Source of the DNA: Eretmocerus hayati
Lineage: Eukaryota; Arthropoda; Insecta; Hymenoptera; Aphelinidae
DNA: 64,000 nt
Assembly (NCBI GenBank): GCA_029851415.1
Contig: CM056742.1
Span: 92,060,748-92,124,747, forward strand
Direction of reading: 5' to 3'
Shown in pieces: positions 15,761 through 28,154 of this stretch (positions are counted from its first letter, which is position 1; each line of letters begins with the position of its first letter). The position numbers and the translations under genes are program-made. The notes under the pieces were generated by a model that was not told where the DNA came from, made no database searches, and saw only the letters and a program-made list of their open reading frames with translations.

Positions 15761-16479
15761 GTCAGACTTGGACAAATTGGGTCGCACGGGTAGACACGGG
15801 TACACGGGACAACGCGGGTAAAAGCCCCACGCCAGACTGGGCCATATTGAGTCGCTCGGGTACACGGGACAACCCGGGTGAATCGCCTGACGCCAGACTT
15901 GGCCAAATTGAGTCGCACGGGTAGACACGGGTACACCGGACAACGCGGGTAAGAAGCCCCACGCCAGACTGGGCCATATTGAGTCGCACGGATACACGGG
16001 ACAACGTGGGTGAATCGCCTCACGCCAGACTTGGCCAAAATGGGTCGCACGGGTAGACACGGGTACACGGGACAACGCGGGTAAAAAGCCCCACGCCAGA
16101 CTGGGCCATATTGAGTCGCACGGGTAGACACGGGTACACGGGACAACGCGGGTAAAAGCCCCACGCCAGACTGGGCCATATTGAGTCGCTCGGGTACACG
16201 GGACAACCCGGGTGAATCGCCTGACGCCAGACTTGGCCAAATTGAGTCGCACGGGTAGACACGGGTACACCGGACAACGCGGGTAAGAAGCCCCACGCCA
16301 GACTGGGCGATATTGAGTCGCACGGGTACACGGGACAACGCGGGTGAATCGCCTCACGCCAGACTTGGCCGAATTGAGTCGCACGGGTAGACACGGGTAC
16401 ACGGGACAACGCGGGTGAAAAGCCCCACGCCAGACTGGGCCATATTGAGTCGCACGGGTACACGGGACAACCCGAGTGA

Positions 16480-19400
16480 ATCACCTCACGCCAGTCTTGG
16501 CCGAATTGGGTCGCACGGGTAGACACGAGTACACGGGACAACGCGGGTAGAAAGCCCCACGCCAGACTGGGCCATATTGAGTCGCACGGATACACGGGAC
16601 AACGTGGGTGAATCGCCTCACGCCAGACTTGGCCAAAATGGGTCGCACGGGTAGACACGGGTACACGGGACAACGCGGGTAAAAAGCCCCACGCCAGACT
16701 GGGCCATATTGAGTCGCACGGGTAAACACGGGTACACGGGACAACGCGGGTGAATCGCCCACGCCAGACTTGGACAAATTGGGTCTCACGGGTAGACACG
16801 GGTACACGGGACAACGCGGGTGAAAGCCCCACGCCAGACTGGGCCATATTGAGTCGCACGGGTACACGGGACAAGCCGGGTGAATCACCTCACGCCAGTC
16901 TTGGCCAAATTGGGTCGCACGGGTAGACACGGGTACACGGGACAACGCGGGTAAAAAGCCCCACGCAGGACTGGGCCATATTGAGACGGACGGCTACACG
17001 GGACAACGCGGGTGAATCGCCTGTCGCCAGACTTGGCCAAATTGGGTCGCACGGGTAGACACGGGTACACGGGACAACGCGGGTAAAAAGCCCCACGCCA
17101 GACTGGGCCATATTGAGTCGCACGGGTACACGGGTCAACGCGGGTGAATCGCCCCACGCCAGACTTGGCCAAATTGGGTCGCACGGGTAGACACGGGTAC
17201 ACGGGACAACGCGGGTAAAAAGCCCCACGCCAGACTGGGCCATATTGAGACGCACGGGTACACGGGACAACCCGAGTGAATCACCTCACGCCAGTCTTGG
17301 CCGAATTGGGTCGCACGGGTAGACACGAGTACACGGGACACTGCGGGTAGGAAGCCCCACGCCAGACTGGGCCATATTGAGTCGCACGGATACACGGGAC
17401 AACGCGGGTGAATCGCCTCACGCCAGACTTGGCCAAATTTGGTCGCACGGGTAGACACGGGTACACGGGACAACGCGGATCAAAAGCCACACGCCAGACT
17501 GGGCCATATTGAGTCGCACGGGTACACGGGACAACGCGGGTATAATGCCCCACGCCAGACTGGGCCATATCGAGTCGCACGGGTAAACACGGGTACACTG
17601 GACAACGCGGGTGAATCGCCCCACGCCAGACTCGGACAAATTGGGTCGCACGGGTAGACACGGGTACACGGGACAACGCGGGTGAAAGCCCCACGCCAGA
17701 CTGGGCCATATTGAGTCGCACGGGTACACGGAACAACGCGGGTGAAAAGCCCCACGCCAGACTGGGCCATATCGAGTCGCACGGGTAAACACGGGTTCAC
17801 GGGACAACGCGGGTGAATCGCCCCACGCCAGACTGGGCCATATCGAGTCGCACGGGTAAACACGGGTTCACGGGACAACGCGGGTGAATCGCCCCACGCC
17901 AGACTTGGACAAATTGGATCGCACGGGTAAACACAGGTACACGGGACAACGTGGGTGAAAAGCCCCACGCCAGACTGGGTCATATTGAGTCGCACGGGTA
18001 CACGGGACAACGCGGGTGAATCGCCTCACGCCAGACTTGGCCGAATTGGGTCGCACGGGTAGACACGGGTACACGGGACAACGCGGGTAAAAAGCCCCCC
18101 GCCAGACTGGGCCATATTGAGTCGCACGGGTACACGGGACAACCCGGGTGAATCGCCTCACGCCAGTCTTGGACAAATTGGGTCGCACGGGTAGACACGG
18201 GTACACGGGACAACGCGGGTAAAAAGCCGCACGCTAGACTGGGCCATATTGAGTCGCACGGGTACACGGGACAACCCGGGTGAATCGCCTCACGCCAGTC
18301 TTGGCCAAATTGGGTCGCACGGGTAGACACGGGTACAAGAGACAACGCGGGTAAGTAGCCCCACGCCAGACTGGGCCATATTGAGTCGCACGGGTACACG
18401 GGACCACGCGGGTGAATCGCCTCACGCGAGACTTGGCCAAATTGGGTCGCACGGATAGACACGGGTACACGGGACAACGCGGGTAATAAGCTCCACGCCA
18501 GACTGGGCCATATTGAGTCGCACGGGTAAACACAGGCACACGGGACAACGCGGGTGAATCGCCTCACGCCAGACTTGGACCAATTGGGTCGCACGGGTAG
18601 ACACGGGTATACGGGACAACGCGGGTGGGAAGCCCCAACCTAGACTGGGCCATATTGAGTCACACGGGGAGACATGGGTGCACGGGACAACGCGGGTAAA
18701 AAGCCCCACGCCAGATTGTGCCATATTGAGTCGCACGGGTAGACACGGATACACGGGACAACGCGGGGAAACCGCCTCACGCGAAACTGGGAAAAATTGG
18801 GTCACACGGGTAGACACGGGTACACGGGACAACGCGGATAAAAAGCCCCACGCCAGACTGGGCCATATTGGGTCGCACGGGTGGACGCGGGTACACGGGA
18901 CTACGCGGGTAAAAAGCCCCACGCCAGACTGAGCCATATTGAGTTTCACGGGTACACGGGACAACCCGGGTGAATCGCCTCAAGTCAGACTTGGACAAAT
19001 TGGGTCGCACGGGTAGACACGGGTACACGGGACAACGCGGGTATAAGCCCCACACCAGACTGGGCCATATTGAGTCGTACGGGTAAACACGGGTACACGG
19101 GACAACGCGGGTGAATCGCCTCACGCCAGACTTGGACAAGATGGGTCGCACGGGTAGACACGGGTACACGGGACAACGCGGGTAAAAGCCCCACGCCAGA
19201 CTGGGCCATATTGAGTCGCACGGGTACACGGGACAACGCGGGTGAAAAGCCCCACGCCAGACTGGGCCATATTGAGTCGCACGGGTAAACACGGGTACAC
19301 GGGACAATGCGGGTGAATCGCCTCACGCCAGACTTGGACAAATTGGGTCGCACGGGTAGACACGGGTACACGGGACAACGCGGGTAAAAGCCCCACGCCA

Positions 19401-22400
19401 GACTGGGCCATATTGAGTCGCACGGGTACACGGGACAACGCGGGTAAAAAGCCCCACGCCAGACTGGGCCTTATTGAGTCGCACGGGTACACGGGACAAC
19501 CCGGGTGAATCGCCTCAAGTCAGACTTAGACAAATTGGGTCGCACGGGTAGACACGGGTACACGGGACAACGCGGGTAAAAGCCCCACGCCAGACTGGGC
19601 CATATTGAGTCGCTCGGGTACACGGGACAACCCGGGTGAATCGCCTGACGCCAGACTTGGCCAAATTGAGTCGCACGGGTAGACACGGGTACACCGGACA
19701 ACGCGGGTAAGAAGCCCCACGCCAGACTGGGCGATATTGAGTCGCACGGGTACACGGGACAACGCGGGTGAATCGCCTCACGCCAGACTTGGCCGAATTG
19801 AGTCGCACGGGTAGACACGGGTACACGGGACAACGCGGGTAAAAAGCCACACGCCAGACTGGGCCGTATTGAGTCGCACGGGTACACGGAACAACCCGAG
19901 TGAATCACCTCACGCCAGTCTTGGCCGAATTGGGTCGCACGGGTAGACACGAGTACACGGGACAACGCGGGTAGAAAGCCCCACGCCAGACTGGGCCATA
20001 TTGAGTCGCACGGGTAAACACGGGTACACGGGACAACGCGGGTGAATCGCCCACGCCAGACTTGGACAAATTGGTACTCACGGGTAGACACGGGTACACG
20101 GGACAACGCGGGTAAAAGCCCCACGCCAGACTGGGCCATATTGAGTCGCACGGGTACACGGGACAAGCCGGGTGAATCACCTCACGCCAGTCTTGGCCAA
20201 ATTGGGTCGCACGGGTAGACACGGGTACACGGGACAACGCGGGTAAAAAGCCCCACGCAGGACTGGGCCATATTGAGACGGACGGCTACACGGGATAACG
20301 CGGGTGAATCGCCTGTCGCCAGACTTGGCCAAATTGGGTCGCACGGGTAGACACGGGTACACGGGACAACGCGGGTAAAAAGCCCCACGCCAGACTGGGC
20401 CATATTGAGTCGCACGGGTACACGGGTCAACGCGGGTGAATCGCCCCACGCCAGACTTGGCCAAATTGGGTCGCACGGGTAGACACGGGTACACGGGACA
20501 ACGCGGGTAAAAAACCCACGCCAGACTGGGCCATATTGAGACGCACGGGTACACGGGACAACCCGAGTGAATCACCTCACGCCAGTCTTGGCCGAATTGG
20601 GACGCACGGGTAGACACGAGTACACGGGACACTGCGGGTAGGAAGCCCCACGCCAGACTGGGCCATATTGAGTCGCACGGATACACGGGACAACGCGGGT
20701 GAATCGCCTCACGCCAGACTTGGCCAAATTTGGTCGCACGGGTAGACACGGGTACACGGGACAACGCGGATAAAAAGCCCCACGCCAGACTGGGCCATAT
20801 TGAGTCGCACGGGTACACGGGACAACGCGGGTATAATGCCCTACGCCAGACTGGGCCATATCGAGTCGCACAGGTAAACACGGGTACACGGGACAACGCG
20901 GGTGAATCGCCCCACGCCAGACTCGGACAAATTGGGTCGCACGGGTAGACACGGGTACACGGGACAACGCGGGTAAAAGCCCCACGCCAGACTGGGCCAT
21001 ATTGAGTCGCACGGGTACACGGAACAACGCGGGTAGAAAGCCCCACGCCAGACTGGGCCATATCGAGTCGCACGGGTAAACACGGGTACACGGGACAACG
21101 CGGGTGAATCGCCCCACGCCAGACTGGGCCATATCGAGTCGCACGGGTAAACACGGGTACACGGGACAACGCGGGTGAATCGCCTCACGCCAGACTTGGA
21201 CAAGATGGGTCGCACGGGTAGACACGGGTACACGGGACAACGCGGGTAAAAGCCCCACGCCAGACTGGGCCATATTGAGTCGCACGGGTACACGGGACAA
21301 CGCGGGTGAAAAGCCCCACGCCAGACTGGGCCATATTGAGTCGCACGGGTAAACACGGGTACACGGGACAATGCGGGTGAATCGCCTCACGCCAGACTTG
21401 GACAAATTGGGTCGCACGGGTAGACACGGGTACACGGGAAAACGCGGGTAAAAGCCCCACGCCAGACTGGGCCATATTGAGTCGCACGGGTACACGGGAC
21501 AACGCGGGTAAAAAGCCCCACGCCAGACTGGGCCATATTGAGTCGCACGGGTACACGGGACAACCCGGGTGAATCGCCTCAAGTCAGACTTGGACAAATT
21601 GGGTCGCACGGGTAGACACGGGTACACGGGACAACGCGGGTAAAAGCCCCACGCCAGACTGGGCCATATTGAGTCGCTCGGGTACACGGGACAACCCGGG
21701 TGAATCGCCTGACGCCAGACTTTGCCAAATTGAGTCGCACGGGTAGACACGGGTACACCGGACAACGCGGGTAAGAAGGCCCACGCCAGACTGGGCGATA
21801 TTGAGTCGCACGGGTACACGGGACAGCGCGGGTGAATCGCCTCACGCCAGACTTGGCCGAATTGAGTCGCACGGGTAGACACGGGTACACGGAACAACGC
21901 GGGTAAAAAGCCACACGCCAGACTGGGCCATATTGAGTCGCACGGGTACACGGGACAACCCGAGTGAATCACCTCACGCCAGTCTTGGCCGAATTGGGTC
22001 GCACGGGTAGACACGAGTACACGGGACAACGCGGGTAGAAAGCCCCACGCCAGACTGGGCCATATTGAGTCGCACGGATACACGGGACAACGTGGGTGAA
22101 TCGCCTCACGCCAGACTTGGCCAAAATGGATCGCACGGGTAGACACGGGTACACGGGACAACGCGGGTAAAAAGCCCCACGCCAGACTGGGCCATATTGA
22201 GTCGCACGGGTAAACACGGGTACACGGGACAACGCGGGTGAATCGCCCACGCCAGACTTGGACAAATTGGGTCTCACGGGTAGACACGGGTACACGGGAC
22301 AACGCGGGTAAAAGCCCCACGCCAGACTGGGCCATATTGAGTCGCACGGGTACACGGGACAAGCCGGGTGAATCACCTCACGCCAGTCTTGGCCAAATTG

Positions 22401-23440
22401 GGTTGCACGGGTAGACACGGGTACACGGGACAACGCGGGTAAAAAGCCCCACGCAGGACTGGGCCATATTGAGACGGACGGCTACACGGGACAACGCGGG
22501 TGAATCGCCTGTCGCCAGACTTGGCCAAATTGGGTCGCACTGGTAGACACGGGTACACGGGACAACGCGGGTAAAAAGCCCCACGCCAGACTGGGCCATA
22601 TTGAGTCGCACGGGTACACGGGTCAACGCGGGTGAATCGCCCCACGCCAGACTTGGCCAAATTGGGTCGCACGGGTAGACACGGGTACACGGGACAACGC
22701 GGGTAAAAAGCCCCACGCCAGACTGGGCCATATTGAGACGCACGGGTACACGGGACAACCCGAGTGAATCACCTCACGCCAGTCTTGGCCGAATTGGGAC
22801 GCACGGGTAGACACGAGTACACGGGACACTGCGGGTAGGAAGCCCCACGCCAGACTGGGCCATATTGAGTCGCACGGATACACGGGACAACGCGGGTGAA
22901 TCGCCTCACGCCAGACTTGGCCAAATTTGGTCGCACGGGTAGACACGGGTACACGGGACAACGCGGATAAAAAGCCCCACGCCAGACTGGGCCATATTGA
23001 GTCGCACGGGTACACGGGACAACGCGGGTATAATGCCCCTTGCCAGACTGGGCCATATCGAGGTGGACGGGTAAACACGGGTACACGGGACAACGCGGGT
23101 GAATCGCCCCACGCCAGACTCGGACAAATTGGGTCGCACGGGTAGACACGGGTACACGGGACAACGCGGGTAAAAGCCCCACGCCAGACTGGGCCATATT
23201 GAGTCGCACGGGTACACGGAACAACGCGGGTAAAAAGCCCCACGCCAGACTGGGCCATATCGAGTCGCACGGGTAAACACGGGTACACGGGACAACGCGG
23301 GTGAATCGCCCCACGCCAGACTGGGCCATATCGAGTCGCACGGGTAAACACGGGTACACGGGACAACGCGGGTGAATCGCCCCACGCCAGACTTGGACAA
23401 ATTGGATCGCACGGGTAAACACGGGTACACGGGACAACGT
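16480..23440 (+). repeat. 5,488 bp and 2,197 bp spaced copies in the distal part of array A
   Basis: Segments at 16,481, 16,890 and 17,439 recur 5,488 bp later at 21,969, 22,378 and 22,927. Part of this recurs again at an offset near 2,197 bp (20,182 to 22,378; 20,730 to 22,927). The distal third therefore has its own higher-order history, with more sequence variation between dimers than the 4-15 kb part. Confidence 0.75.
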
Positions 23441-24573
23441 GGGTGAAAAGCCCCACGCCAGACTGGGTCATATTGAGTCGCACGGGTACACGGGACAACG
23501 CGGGTGAATTGCCTCACGACAGACTTGGACAAATTGGGTCGCACGGGTAGACACGGGTACACGGGACAACGCGGGTAAAAAGCCACACGCCAGACTGGGC
23601 CATATTGAGTCGCACGGGTACACGGGACAACCCGGGTGGATCGCCCCACGCCAGTCTTGGCCAAATTGGGTCGCACGGGTAGACACGGGTACAAGGGATA
23701 ACGCGGGTAAAAAGCCCCACGCCAGACTGGGCCATATTGAGTCGCACGGGTACACGGGACAACCCGGGTGAATCGCCTCACGCCAGTCTTGGCCAAATTG
23801 GGTCGCACGGGTAGACACGGGTACACGGGACAACGCGGGTGAATCGCCTCACGCCAGACTTGGCCGAATTGGGTCGCACGGGTAGACACGGGTACACGGG
23901 ACAACGCGGGTAAAAAGCCCCCCGCCAGACTGGGCCATATTGAGTCGCACGGGTACACGGGACAACCCGGGTGAATCGCCTCACGCCAGTCTTGGACAAA
24001 TTGGGTCACACGGGTAGACACGGGTACACGGGACAACGCGGGTAAAAAGCCGCACGCTAGACTGGGCCATATTGAGTCGCACGGGTACACGGGACAACCC
24101 GGGTGAATCGCCTCACGCCAGTCTTGGCCAAATTGGGTCGCACGGGTAGACACGGGTACACGAGACAACGCGGGTAAGTAGCCCCACGCCAGACTGGGCC
24201 ATATTGAGTCGCACGGGTACACGGAACCACGCGGGTGAATCGCCTCACGCGAGACTTGGCCAAATTGGGTCGCACGGATAGACACGGGTACACGGGACAA
24301 CGCGGGTAATAAGCTCCACGCCAGACTGGGCCATATTGAGTCACACGGGGAGACATGGGTGCACGGGACAACGCGGGTAGAAAGTCCCACGCCAGATTGT
24401 GCCATATTGAGTCGCACGGGTAGACACGGATACACGGGACAACGCGGGGAAACCGCCTCACGCGAAACTGGGAAAAATTGGGTCACACGGGTAGACACGG
24501 GTACACGGGACAACGCGGATAAAAAGCCCCACGCCAGACTGGGCCATATTGGGTCGCACGGGTGGACGCGGGG

Positions 24574-24784
24574 AATTACTCAAAACTACATCCATTCGGT
24601 CCGCGCGGGAATGCACGGGTACTGAGCTTGCAGCTGCACTGGAGATCCACGGGTCCCCTTCGATCGAGCTTGCAGACGTCGAAAAGTCGCACGGGTAGCA
24701 CACGGGAATGCGAGTATTCTACCCCAATTCCCGTCCACTCTACACGGGAACCCGTGAAATAGCGCTGCGGATAGCCACTGTCTA
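24574..24784. other. Junction between satellite A and repeat B
   Basis: The 132 bp periodicity stops at about 24,573. The next 200 bp are unique in the window but keep scattered ACGGG words (CACGGGTACTGAG, CACGGGTAGCACACGGG, ACACGGGAACCCGTG). This looks like a degenerate array edge or the remnant of a precursor sequence. No gene is visible. Confidence 0.5.
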
Positions 24785-26290
24785 TTTTTGAAGATTCTGG
24801 ATTGATGAGGTTGGAGTTCTGGCAGGGGATGAAAGTCAAATCCCCAGCATCATCATTATTCCGTATATCCGCCCTTGTGTCATCTTTATTCTCCTTCCAC
24901 GTGAGAGGTGTCGTCATAATTCCAAACGCCTCATCATCATCCTGACGATTCTCCTTGTGGCGTCATGAATCGTCTCCTACGTAAGAGGAGTCGTCATGAT
25001 TTCAAACGTTTGTGGCATCATCAATCAGTTTCTACGTGAAGGAGTGGCATCATAAATCGGTTTCTACGTAAAGGAGTGTCATCATAAATCCCAACATCTT
25101 TGTGAATGTCGTATCAGTGACAGCTGAGTCATCCTAAGTGGGCTTCGGTGTACTCGTGCACGAAGTACGTATATTTCCCATGAATATGAGGAGAGCCTAT
25201 AATTTGTTACGAAACACACTTCCGAGGACCTCAGATTGGTCGATGTGCCTGAGCAACTATTCTAGATTGATAAGGTTGAAGTTCTCGCGGTAGAAGAATG
25301 TTGAGTCCGAAGCATCTCCATTATTCTGGACATCTTCCCTCGTGGCGTCATGATTGATCTTCCACGTAAGGGAAGTCTCATAATTCCAGACGTATCCATG
25401 ACAGCTCAGTCATCCTGAGTGTGCTTAGGTGTACACATGCATGAATCGCGCATATCTCATATGACAACGGTACAGGGACAACGGTACAGGGAACCGTATT
25501 ATAGCGACTAAGGATTGATCAGGTTGAAGTTCCGGCAGAGGATGAGTGTCAAATCCCAAGCATCATCATTATTCCGTATATTCGCCCTGGTGTCGTCTCA
25601 AGTCGTCTTCCACGTGAGAAGTATGGTCATGATTCCAAACGCGTCAACATCATTCTGTCGATTCTCCTGGTGGCGTCATAAATCGTCTTCTACGTAAGAG
25701 GGGTCGTCAGCTTCGGCGTACTCATGCACGAAGTGGGCGTATCCCATATAAATGGTAGAGGGAACCGTATTCTTGACGATTATGGATTGATTAGCTTGGA
25801 GTTCTGGCAGAAGATGAAAGTCAAATCCCAAGCATCATCATCATTCCGTATATCCGCCCTTGGGTCGTCTTAAGTCGTTTTCCACGTGGGAATTGTCGTC
25901 ATAATTCCAAACGCGTCATCATCATCCGGTCAATTCTCCTTGTGGCGTAATAAATCGTCTTCTACGTAAGAGGAGTCGTCATAATTCTAAACGTTTGTGG
26001 CATCACAAATCGGTTCCTACGTGAAGAAGTGTCATCATGATTCCCAACATCTTTGTGAAGGTCGTATCTGTGACAGCTGAGTCATCCTAAGTCTGCTTCG
26101 GTGTACTCATGCACGAAGTGCGCATATCTCATATAAATGGTAGAGGAAACCGTATTCTTAACGATTATGGATTGATTACGTTGAAGTTCTGTCAGAGGAT
26201 GAAAGTCAAATCCCAAGCATCATCATTTTTCCGTATATCCACCCTTGTGTCGTCTTAAGTCGTCTTCCCTGTGAGAGGTGTCGTCATAAT
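24785..26290 (+). repeat. Complex repeat B, left block
   Basis: Modules of roughly 380-400 bp built from diverged sub-units around TTCCACGTGAGAGGTGTCGTC, TCTACGTAAGAGGAGTCGTC and TTTCTACGTGAAG. They are followed by a GTGACAGCTGAGTCATCC segment and a CATGCACGAAGTGCGCATATC segment. Units differ from each other by about 10%. Short frames of about 60 codons starting at ATGAGAGTCAAATCC-like positions are by-products of the repeat. The block is cut at 26,290 by the non-LTR element and resumes at 31,931. Confidence 0.9.
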
Positions 26291-26374
26291 ACACCTCGCT
26301 GTTACATAGTATACATAGTGTATACAAGTGTACTCAGCTGATATATAATATATACTTCTCTACATCCGTTAGCC

Positions 26375-27060
26375 ATGTCGGTGTGTAATACGTGTGGTGA
26401 TGGCTTCTCTGAAGCCAACTTATCGCGGCGTGCAATTCCTGCACTGGTCTACACCACGCGACTATCGAATGCGCAGGGGTATCTGCATCGGAGATCAAGG
26501 TGCTGGAATTTAAAAGAATGACTCCTTTGCTCATTTACCGATGTCTCAGCTGTAAAGAAGATGATAATGTGCATCCAGGAATTGCAGAATGCATCACAAT
26601 TCTTCAAAAGTCTATTGAAGACCTGTCTGGAGCTGTCTCTGATATAAAAAAAGTATCAACAGATGTTGAAGCTCTGCGTTCCCGTCTTCAAGAAGTAGAA
26701 ACTGAAACAGCCAAAATAGCTGATTTGGAAGAAGATATTCAGGAACTGAAAGATTCTACGGCGAATGACATACTAGCTGTGAATAATCGTCTAGATAACT
26801 TGGAGAAGTCAAGTAATCATCCATCACACGTCGCCTCAATCGATGCAATAGCATCTGAGATACAAGACCGGAATTTTAGATTGAATAATTTACTTGTATA
26901 TGGTATCCCGGAAAACCCTGCTAATGACCCGTTGGTGGATCTACAGGCGGTCGAAAATGTGTTAAAATAAGTGAAAGATGTGCAGTTGGGAAATATCAGA
27001 ATACGCAGAATTGGATCAGGAGCGGGGAACGACAAACCTCGTCCAATACTAATCGTCTTG
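26375..27060 (+). pseudogene. Non-LTR ORF1, N-terminal part: PHD finger and coiled coil
   Basis: ATG at 26,375 opens with a CxxC pair (CNTC). The remaining zinc ligands (CNSC, LHH, IEC, RCLSC) lie in another frame, so the C4HC3 PHD-type finger is split by a frame change near 26,425-26,435. From 26,500 the frame encodes a heptad-rich region (KKVSTDVEALRSRLQEVETE, then LEEDIQELKD) typical of ORF1 oligomerisation coiled coils. It continues into RNFRLNNLLVYGIPE, a segment common in ORF1 proteins of this group. A TAA stop lies at 26,968; beyond it the same frame continues protein-like to the solo LTR insertion at 27,061. ORF1 proteins of this type bind the element RNA. Non-functional as read. Confidence 0.75.
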
Positions 27061-27954
27061 TGAGTGCCATAACCCCAAACTTTTAATTTTTCAGTTGATA
27101 ATCTCTAAAAAACACGTACTAATAAGTCTGTATATAGAATTCAAATTCTCGCGCGCATGAGAGCCGATAAGGCAGATGTTTGCTTTTCTTTTAGTGTCAC
27201 GCGTGGTGAATAGACACACACTAAGCCGTAAATATGTATATACTCATACATAGGAACTCAAGAATATTCTATGAATTTCTATGAGGAATTTCTTATATGA
27301 AACTTCATGAAATCGTAATCTTTCTTTTGTTATGATAAAGCTCATTATCTGAGCTACAAGATGTATATAGACACTTTTTATAACAAGTTGATTTTGCTTG
27401 TTTATTTTATTTTGCAAACTAAATATTCTTGTTAAATAACAACAACGATTTTTCATTTCTACTTTCTTGATGTATCATTTCATTTATACTCTGAAAAAGT
27501 GTAATCTATCACGAAATTCTTCATTTAAAGGGGAATAGACTCAAAATCAGATTTGTTGTAAATATTGTAAATATTCATTGCAAAATGTATTTGTGAGTAA
27601 AATAGCTTTTTTCCAAATGGAATCATTGATGACTAGAATAGCCCGATATGAAAAGAATCCAATTTTCCTTTTGATTTTCATTAAATTTTCAAGATAGATG
27701 GAAAGCCACGTGCTTCTGGAAAGTTCTAGGAATTTATCTTTTTGTTTCTGGCAATAAATAAAAAATGAGTCAATTTGAATTTTGTGTTTAGTTCATATCC
27801 GTGAGAGATGAAGAATCGAATTTTGTATTCAGATTTTGCAAGATTTCTCCATTTGTATTATTTTTTCAACGAAATAGTAATTCTTCGAATGATCGATAAT
27901 TTATTCGTTCATCTACCATACGATATAGATATATTGTACAGTCAAAAGACCAGG

Positions 27955-27962
27955 TATAAATA
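27955..27962 (+). promoter_or_regulatory. TATA box of the solo LTR
   Basis: TATAAATA about 895 bp into the LTR. A TCAGTT initiator-like word follows at 27,996 and the polyadenylation signal about 105 bp after the box, the usual order U3-R-U5. Start-site position is inferred. Confidence 0.5.
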
Positions 27963-28066
27963 CAGGCTCGTCAGGCCATTTAGGCCGGCTTATGCTCAGT
28001 TGGAAATCAGAGCTGTATCGAGCTTGGTCTCTTGGCTATAGCTGTGCTCATGTATATGAGATTTCG

Positions 28067-28072
28067 AATAAA
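28067..28072 (+). promoter_or_regulatory. Polyadenylation signal AATAAA of the solo LTR
   Basis: AATAAA in GAATAAATG, about 70 bp after the initiator-like TCAGTT. This would put a short R region before the roughly 490 bp U5-like part. Confidence 0.5.
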
Positions 28073-28154
28073 TGTTATTTGATTTCCATATATCTGGAGT
28101 TTCAATGTGTATTCAAAATTTGTAGATTCTCGATGCAGCTCAGAGACGCGATTT

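Larger units (their letters stand above)
1..24573 (+). repeat. Satellite array A, 71+61 bp dimer (132 bp)
   Basis: Continuous tandem array from the left edge to about 24,573, where the last GGGTCGCACGGGTGGACGCGG remnant stops. Two related monomers alternate. A 71 bp type contains GGTAGACACGGG and ends in ACTGGGCCATATT. A 61 bp type lacks about 10 bp of this and ends in ACTTGGCCAAATT. The 132 bp dimer is a multiple of three, so frames of one strand stay open for long stretches; these are not genes. About 185 dimers fit the length. The plus strand is the G-rich one. I see no TTAGG-type telomere repeat in it. Chromosomal position (centromeric, subtelomeric or interstitial) cannot be told. Confidence 0.97.

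Noticed and set aside
113..24513. Dozens of 70-600 codon open frames in satellite A as genes
   Set aside because: They are present in several frames at once, repeat with the 132 bp unit and have identical copies at the higher-order offsets. They are translations of the satellite.
1..24573. CRISPR array or telomere
   Set aside because: There are no unique spacers between short repeats, the context is eukaryotic, and no TTAGG or similar telomere unit is present.
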